DNA from: Agrobacterium vitis
Lineage (GTDB): Bacteria > Pseudomonadota > Alphaproteobacteria > Rhizobiales > Rhizobiaceae
Direction: 5' to 3'
Length of the DNA stretch: 64,000 nt
Assembly: GCF_037039395.1 (NCBI RefSeq)
Contig: NZ_CP146241.1
Span: forward strand, 310,001-374,000
Each line of letters starts with the position of its first letter. Position 1 is the first letter of the stretch. Below, in pieces: positions 1 to 9,471 of this stretch. Under the pieces are notes generated by a model. That model searched no databases. It had not been told where the DNA came from and saw only the letters and a program-made list of their open reading frames with translations. The position numbers were made by a program, and so were the translations under genes.

Positions 1-1133
1 AAGGGAAATGCCTGATGGTCGAGCGCATCCGAGAAGCGCTCCTGAACCGCCCCGACCCACTGCGAAAACGTCATGCGCGGATCGAGTTGCGCGCGCAGCA
101 CCAGCGTGTTGGTAAACAGACCAATCAGCCCTGCGGCATCCGGATCGTCGCGTCCGGCGACGGGCACGCAAACCGACAGGTCCCGCTCGCCACTGTAGCG
201 ATGAAGCAGCAGCGAGAAGGCCGCAGCCATCACCACAAAAGGCGTCGTTCCAAGCTGGCTGGCGAGCGAGGCGACCTGCGAGGACATCGAGACGGGAATG
301 ACCCGTGTCACGGTGGCCGCCGTCATGTCAACGCTGCTGCTGCGGGATCGGTCGCTTGGCAATTCCAGCGGCTTGAGATCGGCGAGGGTTTGCTTCCAGT
401 AGTCGCGGGCGCGTCCGCAATCCGGGCTCTGAAGCCATGCGTGTTGATCAAGAACCAGATCACCAAAATCGCGCGTGATGTGCGAAAGCGCGGGCGCGGC
501 ACCCATACGATAGGCGCGGTAGCAGGCCGTCAGCTCGCGCATCAGCACGCCGCGTGACCAGCCATCCGCGACGATGTGATGGAGGGTGATCGCCAGCAGA
601 TGGTCGCCTTCGTGTTGCCGCAAGAGATGCGCCCGGATCAGCGGTGCCTTTGAAAGATCGAAAGGTTCAGTCGCAACAGCCAGCGCCAGCGCCTCACCAT
701 CCTCGCCTGTCGCTTCCAGATCGGTAAAGCCCATGGCAAAAGCGTGGTTCGGATCAACCTCCTGCCAAGGCTCACCTGCGTCCACGGGAAAGGCTGTTCT
801 GAGCGGTGCATGCCGGGAGACAATCGTTGCAAGGCTGCGCTCCAGTGCTGCGCGATCAAGCGGCCCCTCAAGCCGCCAGCGATAGGCGACGTGATAAGCA
901 GAACTCTCGGGATAGAGGCTCTGCTGGAGCCAGAAATGTTTCTGGCCGGGTGTCAACGGCAGGCGCCCGGTGCGCGTTGACACCCTTGACGTCTCTTGTG
1001 GCGTCTCTTCCGGGGCCACCCGTTCCCAGGCGATCCCACGGGCTTCGAGCTGGCGGCGGAAGGCCTCGCGTTCCGCAAGACTGAGCGCCGCAACGCGGGC
1101 GCGCAGCGCCACAATCGGATCGACAGAGTTCAC
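1..1133 (-). CDS. NRPS, N-terminal condensation domain (partial, runs off left edge)
   Basis: Translation of the minus strand from a GTG at 1133 gives an open frame to the window edge (about 377 residues). A short N-terminal segment (NSVDPIVALRARVAALSLAE) leads into a condensation domain with the opening LTPGQKHFWLQQSLYP and the catalytic motif HHIVADGW (His pair near 570-600). The enzyme would form a peptide bond between carrier-bound intermediates. The GTG is preceded by GGGAG and lies 11 bases after the stop of the monooxygenase gene, so it is the fourth gene of the leftward operon (FAAL-ACP, PKS, monooxygenase, NRPS). Adenylation and carrier domains presumably follow outside the window. 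The domain call is firm. Product and substrate are unknown. Confidence 0.88.
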   Translation of the reverse strand, partial: MNSVDPIVALRARVAALSLAEREAFRRQLEARGIAWERVAPEETPQETSRVSTRTGRLPLTPGQKHFWLQQSLYPESSAYHVAYRWRLEGPLDRAALERSLATIVSRHAPLRTAFPVDAGEPWQEVDPNHAFAMGFTDLEATGEDGEALALAVATEPFDLSKAPLIRAHLLRQHEGDHLLAITLHHIVADGWSRGVLMRELTACYRAYRMGAAPALSHITRDFGDLVLDQHAWLQSPDCGRARDYWKQTLADLKPLELPSDRSRSSSVDMTAATVTRVIPVSMSSQVASLASQLGTTPFVVMAAAFSLLLHRYSGERDLSVCVPVAGRDDPDAAGLIGLFTNTLVLRAQLDPRMTFSQWVGAVQERFSDALDHQAFP

Positions 1134-1144
1134 GGGCAGTCTCC

Positions 1145-2212
1145 CTATACGGCTTCGGCGATGGTCAACTTCGGCGCATGCTGGCGCGCAAGCCGCGCCA
1201 GATGCGGCAGACCACCCATGACGAGATCGTAATCCTGCACGAAGTCGATCAGGCAGGCGATTTCATCGATGCCCGCCGCAGCCAGCGCCTCCACGGTCTC
1301 TGCGGTGCTTTCCGGCGTGCCGATGAGAGAGCAGCCCTTGATGAAGCCCTCAACCCCGAACTCGATCAGGCTGTCGAGATCGTCCCGGCTGAAATTCTCG
1401 AGCGCGATATCGAGACCCATGCTGCGGGCCAGCCCCTCAAGCAGATGATAATGGGTTCTGAGATAATCGCTGAAGGGGCCTTTTACATTGGCTTTCACGG
1501 TCTCGACATCGCCGCCGAGATAGGTGTGCACCATAATGGTGACGGTGCCCGCAGCCGGATCAAAGCCGTTCTTTTCCAGCGATCGGCGATAGGCGGCGAT
1601 CTTGGGCGTCAGGCTTTCCAATGTCTCACCAAGCAATGCCGTCAGCACATTGATGCCGCGACGGCCCGCTTCCACAAAGGTCTCCATGGACTGGCACGCC
1701 ACCCAGAAGGGCACGCGCGGCTGCACCGGGCGCGGCAGTGTCTTTGCCTCGACGGCATTGCCTTCTGCATCTTCAAAGGTCAGCGTCTCGCCAGCAAGCA
1801 GCTTGGTAACCTGATCGTAGCTCCGCCACATCAGGCTGCGGCGGCTGCCGTGCGGTTCGCGCGACAGCACAAATTCGTTGCGCGTCCAGCCGGATGCTAT
1901 CGCCACACCCACACGGCCTTGCGAGAGATTGTCCACAACGGCAATTTCTTCCGCCACGCGCACGGGATGATGGAGCGGCAAAACAATGCTGCCGGAGCGC
2001 AATTGCACCCGCTTCGTCACCATTGCCAGTGCGGCATGGATCATCGACGGATTGGGATAGAGGCCACCGAAAGCATGGAAATGGCGCTCCGGCACCCAGA
2101 GCGCGCTCAGGCCATTGTCATCGGCAAACCGTGCGCTGTCCATCAGCAGCCGATAGCTGTCACCGTTCGTAGCAGAGCCGTCGCCATCGAAATAGAAGAG
2201 GCTGAATTTCAT
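1145..2212 (-). CDS. LLM-class FMN-dependent monooxygenase, MupA/Atu3671 family
   Basis: This 355-residue protein is a luciferase-like monooxygenase. It opens with MKFSLFYFDGDGS, continues with LWVPERHFHAFGG, and contains the family-typical segments LRSGSIVLPLHHP and RVGVAIASGW. It matches the MupA/Atu3671 subfamily, whose members are either fused into PKS/NRPS lines or encoded next to them and oxidise a carrier-bound acyl chain using FMNH2 and oxygen. A related flavin monooxygenase of the fabrubactin pathway has been proposed to drive a Favorskii-like backbone rearrangement. Here the gene stands alone, 44 bases after the PKS and 11 bases before the NRPS, so its substrate is probably the beta-ketoacyl chain on that PKS. 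Family assignment is strong. The exact reaction is inferred. Confidence 0.88.
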   Translation of the reverse strand: MKFSLFYFDGDGSATNGDSYRLLMDSARFADDNGLSALWVPERHFHAFGGLYPNPSMIHAALAMVTKRVQLRSGSIVLPLHHPVRVAEEIAVVDNLSQGRVGVAIASGWTRNEFVLSREPHGSRRSLMWRSYDQVTKLLAGETLTFEDAEGNAVEAKTLPRPVQPRVPFWVACQSMETFVEAGRRGINVLTALLGETLESLTPKIAAYRRSLEKNGFDPAAGTVTIMVHTYLGGDVETVKANVKGPFSDYLRTHYHLLEGLARSMGLDIALENFSRDDLDSLIEFGVEGFIKGCSLIGTPESTAETVEALAAAGIDEIACLIDFVQDYDLVMGGLPHLARLARQHAPKLTIAEAV

Positions 2213-2256
2213 CGTCGTTGTTCCTTTGCATATTGCTGATGGAAGGCAGGTGACAG

Positions 2257-5200
2257 TCAGGCTTCCTTGCGGAGCGCCCCTGCCTCAATGTCGTCCAAGA
2301 GGGCGGCAAGCTCTGCCTGTTCTTTCCGTGCTGCCTCGAGGCGCTCACGGATGACGGCCGCGATGCCGCCTACGGTCGGTGCATCAAACAGCAGGGCGCG
2401 CATGGGCAGTTCGATTGAGAATTGCTTGCGCAACCGCGTTACGACCTGAACGGCAAGCAGTGAATGCCCACCAAGCTCGAAGAAATTATCATCGATTCCG
2501 ACACGTGAAATGCCAAGGAGATCGCCCATGACATCAGCCACATCGGTCTCGATGGGATCGCGCGGGGCGATGAACGCTGCCTGCACACGCTCGCGCCCAG
2601 TGTTTTCCTTCTGATCCGCCACACCGGCCCTTGGTTCCTGCCGTGCTGCGGCCATGCGATGCCGCAGATCAACCGGCGTCACGGCGAGCCGGGAAACCTG
2701 TGGATGGGCGAGAACCGCCCGGGTTGCCCGCCAAACCTCGTCGGCGTCAATAGCGTCTGCAAGAAAGCCTGTTGCCTCTTCTCGCGTGGTGCCGAAAGGA
2801 AGGCATGTATCCCACGCGATTGCCTGCCAGACCGGACGCTGTGCGCCCCGCTGTGTATCAACGAAGGCATCAAGAAAGCTGTTGGCCCCCGCATAGGCAG
2901 CAAGACCCGCGCCGCCGACCAGCGTTGAGAGGGAGGACTGAACGAGGACGAAATCGGGGGTGTGATCGGCAAGCGCCGCTGACAGAGCGTTCAGGCCATC
3001 AACTTTGGTTGCGAACAGTGCAGCATTGCGTTCTGCCGTGGCCTCCGTGAGCGGGCAGTGATAAACCTCGCCCATGCCCGCTGTCTGGAAAACCCCACGG
3101 ATCGGGCCAAATGGCGCGCCAAGCGCGTTGAGGCATGCAGCAAGCCAAGCGGGCTCAGCGAGATCACCGCTGAACAGCATATAATCCTCGCCCGGAGTGC
3201 CAATGCCGCGCAAAGCCCGGATCAACACGCTCATCGGATGCTTCGGCCCGTGCGAGGCAAGCCAGTGTTCCCAATCCGCAGCATTCGGAAGCCCAGCGGG
3301 TCCGACAAGGACGACCTTCGCGCCCAGTGTTTGAACAAGCGCCCGGGCATAAACGAGAGCGAGACCGTCGAGGAGATCGCCTGCGATCAGGTAAGTGGCC
3401 CCCGCCGTGAGAGCCGGAACATCGGCTGGCTCCGGCAGGCACGTCGGCACATGGCTCTCGACCCAGCAATAGCCATTGCGTAGCGCCATCACGATTCTAT
3501 CATCACGCCAAGGGCGTGATAGCGCCTCAGCGAGGCCGGGAACAATGGCACCTTCTGCCGATGGTAAATCGATGCTTCGGCAAGAAATGCCCGGAATTTC
3601 CTGCGGCAAGACGCGGAGCATGCCGAGCACCTTTGCCGCCTGCGCATCAACAACCTCCGCGCCAGTCACACCATGCAGGCCGCACGCCAGAACAGTCAGA
3701 AGCGGCGGGCGGCTCTCACTGGCGATCAGGGCTTTCGCAAGCGCAAATGTGCTGGTGAAAGCTGTGTCCGGGGCCGCATTGGCATCAAGGGAGAAGCCAT
3801 TGACGATCTGGGTTGGTGTCGCACCGTTGGCGGCAAGATCGGCAAGAACTGCGCTGTAGTGCTGCGGCTCAGCGGAATCGATGTGATACGTCCCCCCGGC
3901 ATTCTCATAGGCTATCCCAGACCGTACCCGTGTGACCTTGATCTGATCCGAAACCGGACCGATCGCGGCGACAGTCTCGTCGCCACCAAAGATCAGCCAA
4001 TGCTCATGACCGCTCGTCGTGAGAGGCTCAAAGGGGGCGCGTTGCCAAACCGGTTGGTTGAACCAGTCCTCTATCGACGTGCGCCGGGCCGCTTCGTCGG
4101 GCATGGATTCGGTTGGTGCAATCCGCGCAATCGCGTAGGAATTGCGCTGGAAAGGGTAGGTTGGAAGTGGCACGCGGCGACGCGGGCCTGCATCTATTTC
4201 GGCAACAAGTTCGACATCGATGCCAGCGACCCAAAGCTCCGCCAATGCCAGCAGCGCGTGGTCGCAGGCGTCCTGCGGTGCCTTCGCATCGGGCAGCGAG
4301 GTGGCAACGCGAAGCAGCGCTTTTCCTTGTTGGCGAGCAAGCCGGGTCAGTGTCGAACCGGGTCCAACTTCGAGAAGAAACGGGGCTGGCAGTTCAAGCA
4401 CCCGCGCAAGGCAGGGGCCAAACAGAACTGTTTGGCGCAGATGGGCCACCCAATAGGCCGGGTCGGTTGCCTCCTGTGCTGTCAGCCAATTGCCCGTCAG
4501 GTTCGAGACAATGTCAATCTGCGGCGGGTTGAGCGTCACCGTGGCGAGCACCTGCGCAAACGCTTCAAGCGCAGGCTCCATCATGAAGCTGTGAAAGGCG
4601 TGGGAGGTTTTAAGCTCATGCCTGCCGATACCGCTGCGATCAAACCGGTCCGCGAGTTCAGCAATCGCCTCTGCCGTGCCCGCCAGAACCGTACTGCGCG
4701 GACCGTTGACGGCGGCAAGTTCCACGTCTGGCGAAAGCGAAGCGCGCGCCTCCTGTTCCGAGAGCATGACAGAGAGCATGGCGCCGGGCGGGCAGGCCTG
4801 CATCAGCCGCCCGCGGGCGACAACCAGCTTCACCGCGTCTTCCAGCGAGAACACCCCGGCAAGGCAGGCAGCAACATATTTACCGAGACTGTGACCGACC
4901 ATGGCCCGTGGCTTGATGCCTCTGGCAAGCCACATCTGCGCCAGCGCGTATTCGACGGCGAAAAGTGCTGGCTGCGTTATCTCTGTGCGGGAAAGTTGCT
5001 CTGTCGTTGTGCCATCGCCAAAGATAATGGCCGCGAGGTCAAGTTCGGTCGGCATGAAGCGCAGGCAGGCATCGAAGGCGGTGCGGAATGTTGCATCCGT
5101 CTCGTACAGCGCCCGCGCCATTCCCGGATATTGTGCACCCTGTCCGGGAAACAGCAGGATCAAACTTGCATCGCCAGCCAGCGGCTCACCCGCGACACAA

Positions 5201-6843
5201 TGGGGGCCTTCACCGTTGCGGATGATATGCGCAGCGTCGTCTCGCTCCCTTGCAAGGGCGACAAAGCGATGCTCCATCTTTCGGCGGCCCTGCCGGAGGG
5301 TGTAGGCAATATCGGCAAGCTGTGCGCCATCATCGGCGCCAAGATGATCGGCCACAGCACTTCGCATCGCCGCCAGCGCTTCCGGCGTCTTGGCCGAGAG
5401 TGGCAAAAGATAAGGCCCGGTGGTGTCCACTTCGCGGTCCCGAACCGGAGGCTCCTCAATGATCACATGCGCATTCATCCCGCCCATGCCAAAGGCGCTT
5501 ATGGCAGCGCGACGCTTGCGCAGCAACGTCACGGGCCATGCCCGCTGCTCCGCAACAATGTCGAAAGGGCTTGCCGCCAGATCAAGGGCCGGGTTCGGGC
5601 TGGTAAAATTGATGCTGGCGGGCAAAATCTGGTGCTTCAGCGCAAGAATGGTCTTGATCAATCCTCCCATTCCGGCGGCCACATCCATATGTCCGAGATT
5701 GCCCTTCACAGAACCAAGACCGCAGCGGCGGCCCTGCTGTTGCAGCGCATCGCCATACACACTGGACAGGGCGCGGATTTCGATGGGATCGCCGAGGGCC
5801 GTTGCGGTTCCATGCGCTTCGACATAGTCCACCTCAGAGGCTTCAAGGCGGGCGTCGGCAAGGGCTGCCTGAAGCACCGCCGTTTGCCCGGCAACGCTGG
5901 GCGCTGTTAACCCGACCTTGGCGGAACCGTCATTGCCGATGGCCGACCCGCTGAGAACAGCATGAATTGTATCGCCGTCAGCAATCGCGTCGCTCAGCCG
6001 TTTGAGAACGAGGACGCCGACGCCATTGGTGAACACGGTGCCCTTGGCATTGGCGTCAAATGGACGGCATAGGCCATCCGGGGAGGCGATGCCTTCGCTC
6101 TTGTAAAGATAGCCTTCCGGGCGCGGCTGCCCAATGGCGACGGCACCCGCCAGCGCCATATCCGCCTCGCGTGCCAAAAGGCCGCGCGCCGCGAGATGAA
6201 GCGCCACGAGCGCCGTGGCGCAGGTCGCCTGTACGCCAACCGTTGGCCCGGTGAGATCAAGGTGATAAGCGACACGCGAAGCAATCATGCCAAGCACATT
6301 GCCAAGGCCCGCATGGATCGGATCTGTTGCCTCCCGGAGCGCCGGATTGGCCTGTATCTGGCTGAAATGATAGTTCAGTGCACCACCGGCATATACGCCG
6401 ATACGACCACCATACGTCGCGCTGTTATAGCCCGCATGGTCGAGTGCGCCCGCTGCGCATTCGAGGAAGACACGATGTTGGGGATCCAGCAATTCCGCAT
6501 CGCGCGGCGAATAGCCGAAGAAACCGGCATCGAAAGCCGTTGGATCATCGAAGCCACCCCAGACCCGGACATAATCCGACCGGGCCGCCATCTTGGGATC
6601 GACGCCAGCCTCTTGCAGTTCGTGATCCGTGATGGGGCGAAGGCCGCTTTGACCTTGCTTCAAAAGGCCCCAGAACGCGTCGAGATCATCGGCTCCGGGA
6701 AAGCGCCCGGCCATGCCGACGATTGCCACGCGCTCGTCCTTCTCCCTTTGCGCCGCCTCCAGACGCGCACGCGCATCCTTCAGAATCGAGAGGATCTCAT
6801 TCTGGTCTATGCTGTCGGGGGTCAGGTTTTCAACGTCAGTCAT
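2257..6843 (-). CDS. Type I polyketide synthase module, KS-AT-KR-ACP
   Basis: This is a 1528-residue PKS. The KS domain (about 45-465) has the active Cys208 in VQATCATAL plus HGTATALGDP and KGNLGHMD. The AT (about 560-860) has GHSLG with Ser652 and the malonyl-type motif HAFH. A KR-like region (about 1130-1390) keeps the Ser/Tyr/Asn segment SSLSTLVGGAGLAAYAGAN, but the nucleotide-binding loop reads YLIAGDLLDGLA instead of GGTGGLG, so reduction may be lost. The ACP has DNFFELGGHSLLA with Ser1461. ATG 6843 is preferred over the upstream TTG at 6861 because GAGAG sits seven bases before it. The gene is 34 bases behind FAAL-ACP, which suggests it extends the activated acyl starter by one malonate unit and leaves a beta-keto group for the next enzymes. 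Confidence 0.93.
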   Translation of the reverse strand: MTDVENLTPDSIDQNEILSILKDARARLEAAQREKDERVAIVGMAGRFPGADDLDAFWGLLKQGQSGLRPITDHELQEAGVDPKMAARSDYVRVWGGFDDPTAFDAGFFGYSPRDAELLDPQHRVFLECAAGALDHAGYNSATYGGRIGVYAGGALNYHFSQIQANPALREATDPIHAGLGNVLGMIASRVAYHLDLTGPTVGVQATCATALVALHLAARGLLAREADMALAGAVAIGQPRPEGYLYKSEGIASPDGLCRPFDANAKGTVFTNGVGVLVLKRLSDAIADGDTIHAVLSGSAIGNDGSAKVGLTAPSVAGQTAVLQAALADARLEASEVDYVEAHGTATALGDPIEIRALSSVYGDALQQQGRRCGLGSVKGNLGHMDVAAGMGGLIKTILALKHQILPASINFTSPNPALDLAASPFDIVAEQRAWPVTLLRKRRAAISAFGMGGMNAHVIIEEPPVRDREVDTTGPYLLPLSAKTPEALAAMRSAVADHLGADDGAQLADIAYTLRQGRRKMEHRFVALARERDDAAHIIRNGEGPHCVAGEPLAGDASLILLFPGQGAQYPGMARALYETDATFRTAFDACLRFMPTELDLAAIIFGDGTTTEQLSRTEITQPALFAVEYALAQMWLARGIKPRAMVGHSLGKYVAACLAGVFSLEDAVKLVVARGRLMQACPPGAMLSVMLSEQEARASLSPDVELAAVNGPRSTVLAGTAEAIAELADRFDRSGIGRHELKTSHAFHSFMMEPALEAFAQVLATVTLNPPQIDIVSNLTGNWLTAQEATDPAYWVAHLRQTVLFGPCLARVLELPAPFLLEVGPGSTLTRLARQQGKALLRVATSLPDAKAPQDACDHALLALAELWVAGIDVELVAEIDAGPRRRVPLPTYPFQRNSYAIARIAPTESMPDEAARRTSIEDWFNQPVWQRAPFEPLTTSGHEHWLIFGGDETVAAIGPVSDQIKVTRVRSGIAYENAGGTYHIDSAEPQHYSAVLADLAANGATPTQIVNGFSLDANAAPDTAFTSTFALAKALIASESRPPLLTVLACGLHGVTGAEVVDAQAAKVLGMLRVLPQEIPGISCRSIDLPSAEGAIVPGLAEALSRPWRDDRIVMALRNGYCWVESHVPTCLPEPADVPALTAGATYLIAGDLLDGLALVYARALVQTLGAKVVLVGPAGLPNAADWEHWLASHGPKHPMSVLIRALRGIGTPGEDYMLFSGDLAEPAWLAACLNALGAPFGPIRGVFQTAGMGEVYHCPLTEATAERNAALFATKVDGLNALSAALADHTPDFVLVQSSLSTLVGGAGLAAYAGANSFLDAFVDTQRGAQRPVWQAIAWDTCLPFGTTREEATGFLADAIDADEVWRATRAVLAHPQVSRLAVTPVDLRHRMAAARQEPRAGVADQKENTGRERVQAAFIAPRDPIETDVADVMGDLLGISRVGIDDNFFELGGHSLLAVQVVTRLRKQFSIELPMRALLFDAPTVGGIAAVIRERLEAARKEQAELAALLDDIEAGALRKEA

Positions 6844-6877
6844 AGGGTTTCTCTCGTTCAAATTGCGGATGCTGTGC

Positions 6878-9145
6878 TCAACGAAGCAATGCCTTCAGGG
6901 CAGCAAGTTCCGAGGTGATTGCAGAGCTGGCGACAGAGGCAGACCCAGATGCAAACGCGGGCGGGTTCTGAGCCACAGGCCCATCACTCCGGGGCTTTGC
7001 GTCCTGAAGAGGCGCTATCTCCGATTGATCGTCTTCGATGAGACCATAGAGATGGTCCGAAAGGGCCAGGATGGTGGGATGTTCGAAAATCAGTGTTGGG
7101 CGGACCGGCACGCCGAGTTCCCGCTCAACCGTCGCGCCGATATTGACGAGCGCCACAGAGTCGAGACCAAGATCGAAAAAGCCAGCGGAATTTCCGGGCA
7201 AGTCCCCTTCGCCCAGCCGGGCAAGCATGGCCACTTCCTGCCGCAGCAGATGCCGGAGCGCTTCCTTGCGAAGCGCTTTGGGCGATTGCTGAAGCTGGTC
7301 GCGCCAGCTTCGTTGCTCGACAATTGCCGGGGCATTGAGCACGCTCTCCGGCTTTGTATCCCAGCGGGCAACGATGCGCAGATCACCCGTCACGATCCCC
7401 TGTCGGCAAGCGAAGCGGCGGACTTTTCCACTCGGCGTGCGTGGCAGACTGCTTGGCCGCAACAGCGCGATGACGGCGGCCCTGACATGGTGATTGCGCG
7501 AGACGGCACCGCGCACGGCGCGGATGACATCATCACCATCAAGATCGCGCAGGCCCTCGCGGGTCAGCTCACAGACCACGCCCAATTGCTCCTCGCCATC
7601 GACCTCGATGGCAAAGACCCCTGCCCGGCCTTGTGCAAGCGCCGGATGGCTGGAGAAAACGGATTGCTCAATATCTTCCGGGTGATGGTTCTGGCCACGG
7701 ATGATCACCAAATCTTTCAGCCGACCAGTGATATAGAGCTGCCCATTGCGGCGAAAGCCCAGATCGCCAGTCCGGCGCCAGCCGCGCGATCCATCCAGCA
7801 CCTGATCAAAAGTCTCTGCGTTCAGCTTGGTGCGGCCCCAATAGCCGGGCGTGACGTTCGGCCCCCGGATCCAGATTTCGCCGACCGTTCCATCATCCAC
7901 ACGCAGGCCCGCCTCGGGATCGACAAGCGCAAGGTCAAGCCCCTCCGCAGGGCGGCCGCAGGCGGCAAGAGCGAGTTTATCATGCTCGTCGCCATCATCC
8001 GCTTCGACCGCAGCCCCGGTTTCGACAAGCGCCTTGCGGCTGACGGACAGGATCAACGGTGGATCGTCGGGACTGTTGCCCGTCTGGAACAGCGTGGCTT
8101 CTGCCTGCCCGTAGCAACAATAAAAGGCCTTGCCACGGAAACCATGGGCCGCAAAGGCGGCTGTGAAGCGCTCCAGCGTCTTCGGGCGGATCGGTTCCGC
8201 CCCATTATAGGCGATGCGGATTTCGGAGAGATCAAGTCCGGCGGCAACCTCTGGCGAATATTTATCGACGCAATGCTCGTAGGAAAAATTCGGGCCGCCA
8301 ATAACGGTGGCGCGTACATGGCTTGCCAGTTCCAGAAAGCGCAGGGGCCGACGCAGGAAGGAGGCAGGCGCCATCAGCGCCACAGGAAAGCCGTTGAACA
8401 CCGGTGACAGGATGCCGTCGATCAGCCCCATATCGTGATAGTGCGGCAGCCAGCAGGCGGATATGTCGGATGGACCGTATTCGAAGGCAGTGCTGATCTG
8501 CCGCAGATTGGCCATCAGGTTGCCGTGCGTGACCATCACGCCCTTCGGATCGCTCGTCGAACCCGATGTATATTGCAGGAAAGCGACATGCTTTGCCTCC
8601 AGCGCATGGAATGGCGCGCCGTCATCTTCAAATACAACCGGGTTTGCCGGATCGGCTGCTTTTGGGGCGAGCGCAAAGCCATGACCGACTGCCCGTTGCA
8701 AAGGGCGAAGGGCGTCCAGAAGTTCCTCGGCGCAGAGAATTCCGGATATCCCAGCATCCCGCGCGATATGCAGCCAGCGATTGATTCCATCAGCACGCCG
8801 TGGAGCCGGAACGGGGACAGGGACGGTGCCTGCATAAAGGCATCCAAGGAAGGCGGCGACGAAGGCAAGGCCTGGCGGATAGACCACAAGAATGCGCGCG
8901 CCGGGGATGACAAGCCCTGTCTGCGCAATCTCGCGACCAACAAGCCGCGCCCGATCGCGCAACATGCGCCAGGTCCAGGAATCCGGCCTTGCCTGCGCCG
9001 CAGCGACCGCGTCATCATGAAAGAAACGCATGGCAATATCATCCGCCATATCTCGAGAACGATGCTCAAGTATATGAATTATTGATGTAAATTCCGCCGA
9101 ATTTTCCGAGGCTCGTTGCGTCCAGGACGTATCGTGCACTGCCAT
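6878..9145 (-). CDS. Fatty acyl-AMP ligase with C-terminal acyl carrier domain (FAAL-ACP)
   Basis: This 755-residue protein has an ANL-fold adenylating domain (about 30-620) with the phosphate loop LQYTSGSTSDPKGVMVTH, the segment YNGAEPIRP, CYGQAEATLF and the C-terminal hinge GRLKDLVIIRGQNHHPEDIE, all typical of fatty acyl-AMP ligases rather than amino-acid A domains. An ACP domain (about 650-720) ends it with FFDLGLDSVALV. It should adenylate a carboxylic acid and load it on its own carrier, so it is the likely starter module. It is first in the leftward operon, facing the IRO-box control region. AAGGAG sits close (3 bases) before the ATG. The chain length of the acyl substrate cannot be read from the sequence. 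Confidence 0.92.
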   Translation of the reverse strand: MAVHDTSWTQRASENSAEFTSIIHILEHRSRDMADDIAMRFFHDDAVAAAQARPDSWTWRMLRDRARLVGREIAQTGLVIPGARILVVYPPGLAFVAAFLGCLYAGTVPVPVPAPRRADGINRWLHIARDAGISGILCAEELLDALRPLQRAVGHGFALAPKAADPANPVVFEDDGAPFHALEAKHVAFLQYTSGSTSDPKGVMVTHGNLMANLRQISTAFEYGPSDISACWLPHYHDMGLIDGILSPVFNGFPVALMAPASFLRRPLRFLELASHVRATVIGGPNFSYEHCVDKYSPEVAAGLDLSEIRIAYNGAEPIRPKTLERFTAAFAAHGFRGKAFYCCYGQAEATLFQTGNSPDDPPLILSVSRKALVETGAAVEADDGDEHDKLALAACGRPAEGLDLALVDPEAGLRVDDGTVGEIWIRGPNVTPGYWGRTKLNAETFDQVLDGSRGWRRTGDLGFRRNGQLYITGRLKDLVIIRGQNHHPEDIEQSVFSSHPALAQGRAGVFAIEVDGEEQLGVVCELTREGLRDLDGDDVIRAVRGAVSRNHHVRAAVIALLRPSSLPRTPSGKVRRFACRQGIVTGDLRIVARWDTKPESVLNAPAIVEQRSWRDQLQQSPKALRKEALRHLLRQEVAMLARLGEGDLPGNSAGFFDLGLDSVALVNIGATVERELGVPVRPTLIFEHPTILALSDHLYGLIEDDQSEIAPLQDAKPRSDGPVAQNPPAFASGSASVASSAITSELAALKALLR

Positions 9146-9277
9146 CCACTCCTTGCTGAAGAGCGCTGCGGAAGATCCGCCTATCGCCGACCCATGCCCG
9201 TTTTGCTTTCACAAAAGGTCGCTCAGCCGCTTGAAATTTCGTTGATGGCAATCTGTCTTCGCCATCGAATTGGCACT

Positions 9278-9306
9278 TGCATATAATTCTTGAATGTCTT
9301 AGTCAA
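9278..9306. promoter_or_regulatory. Divergent promoter pair in the 326-bp control region between the two siderophore operons
   Basis: The gap 9146-9471 holds no gene. On the plus strand TATAAT at 9282-9287 is a perfect -10 box, with only a weak -35 (TTCGCC, 9258-9263). On the minus strand TTGACT (complement of 9301-9306) and TATATG (complement of 9280-9285) or TATGCA (complement of 9278-9283) lie 15 or 17 bases apart. Both would fire from almost the same spot, in opposite directions, toward the two biosynthetic operons. The boxes are visible; promoter activity is inferred. Confidence 0.5.
9291..9305. promoter_or_regulatory. Iron-responsive operator (IRO box), putative RirA site
   Basis: TGA-ATGTCTTAG-TCA matches the rhizobial IRO consensus TGA-N9-TCA exactly, flanked by a T and an A that extend the palindrome to TTGA...TCAA. 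It overlaps the likely start point of rightward transcription (-10 at 9282-9287) and the -35 box of leftward transcription (9301-9306). One bound repressor could therefore silence both operons in iron-replete cells. In Hyphomicrobiales this motif is bound by RirA. No rirA gene is in the window. Confidence 0.65.
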
Positions 9307-9471
9307 CAATATAAACAGCAGTTCAACGCCTTCATAATCGAAATTCACAATCCAATCTGAGGTTGTAATGACTTTCAAAATAGCCTCCGGCAAAGGCATC
9401 TCCAAGACGGCCGTTTCCACCCTTCAGCTGCGCGCGCACGACGCCCGGTGCGCTCTGGCGGAGGCATGGCA

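Noticed and set aside
1178..2239. 353-codon plus-strand frame opposite the monooxygenase
   Set aside because: The minus-strand product is a clear luciferase-like enzyme. The antisense translation has low-complexity, non-protein-like composition.
3673..5910. Very long plus-strand open frame (745 codons) opposite the leftward PKS
   Set aside because: It is antisense to a well-conserved KS-AT region, has no recognisable domain and no ribosome-binding site. Long antisense frames are expected in GC-rich coding DNA.
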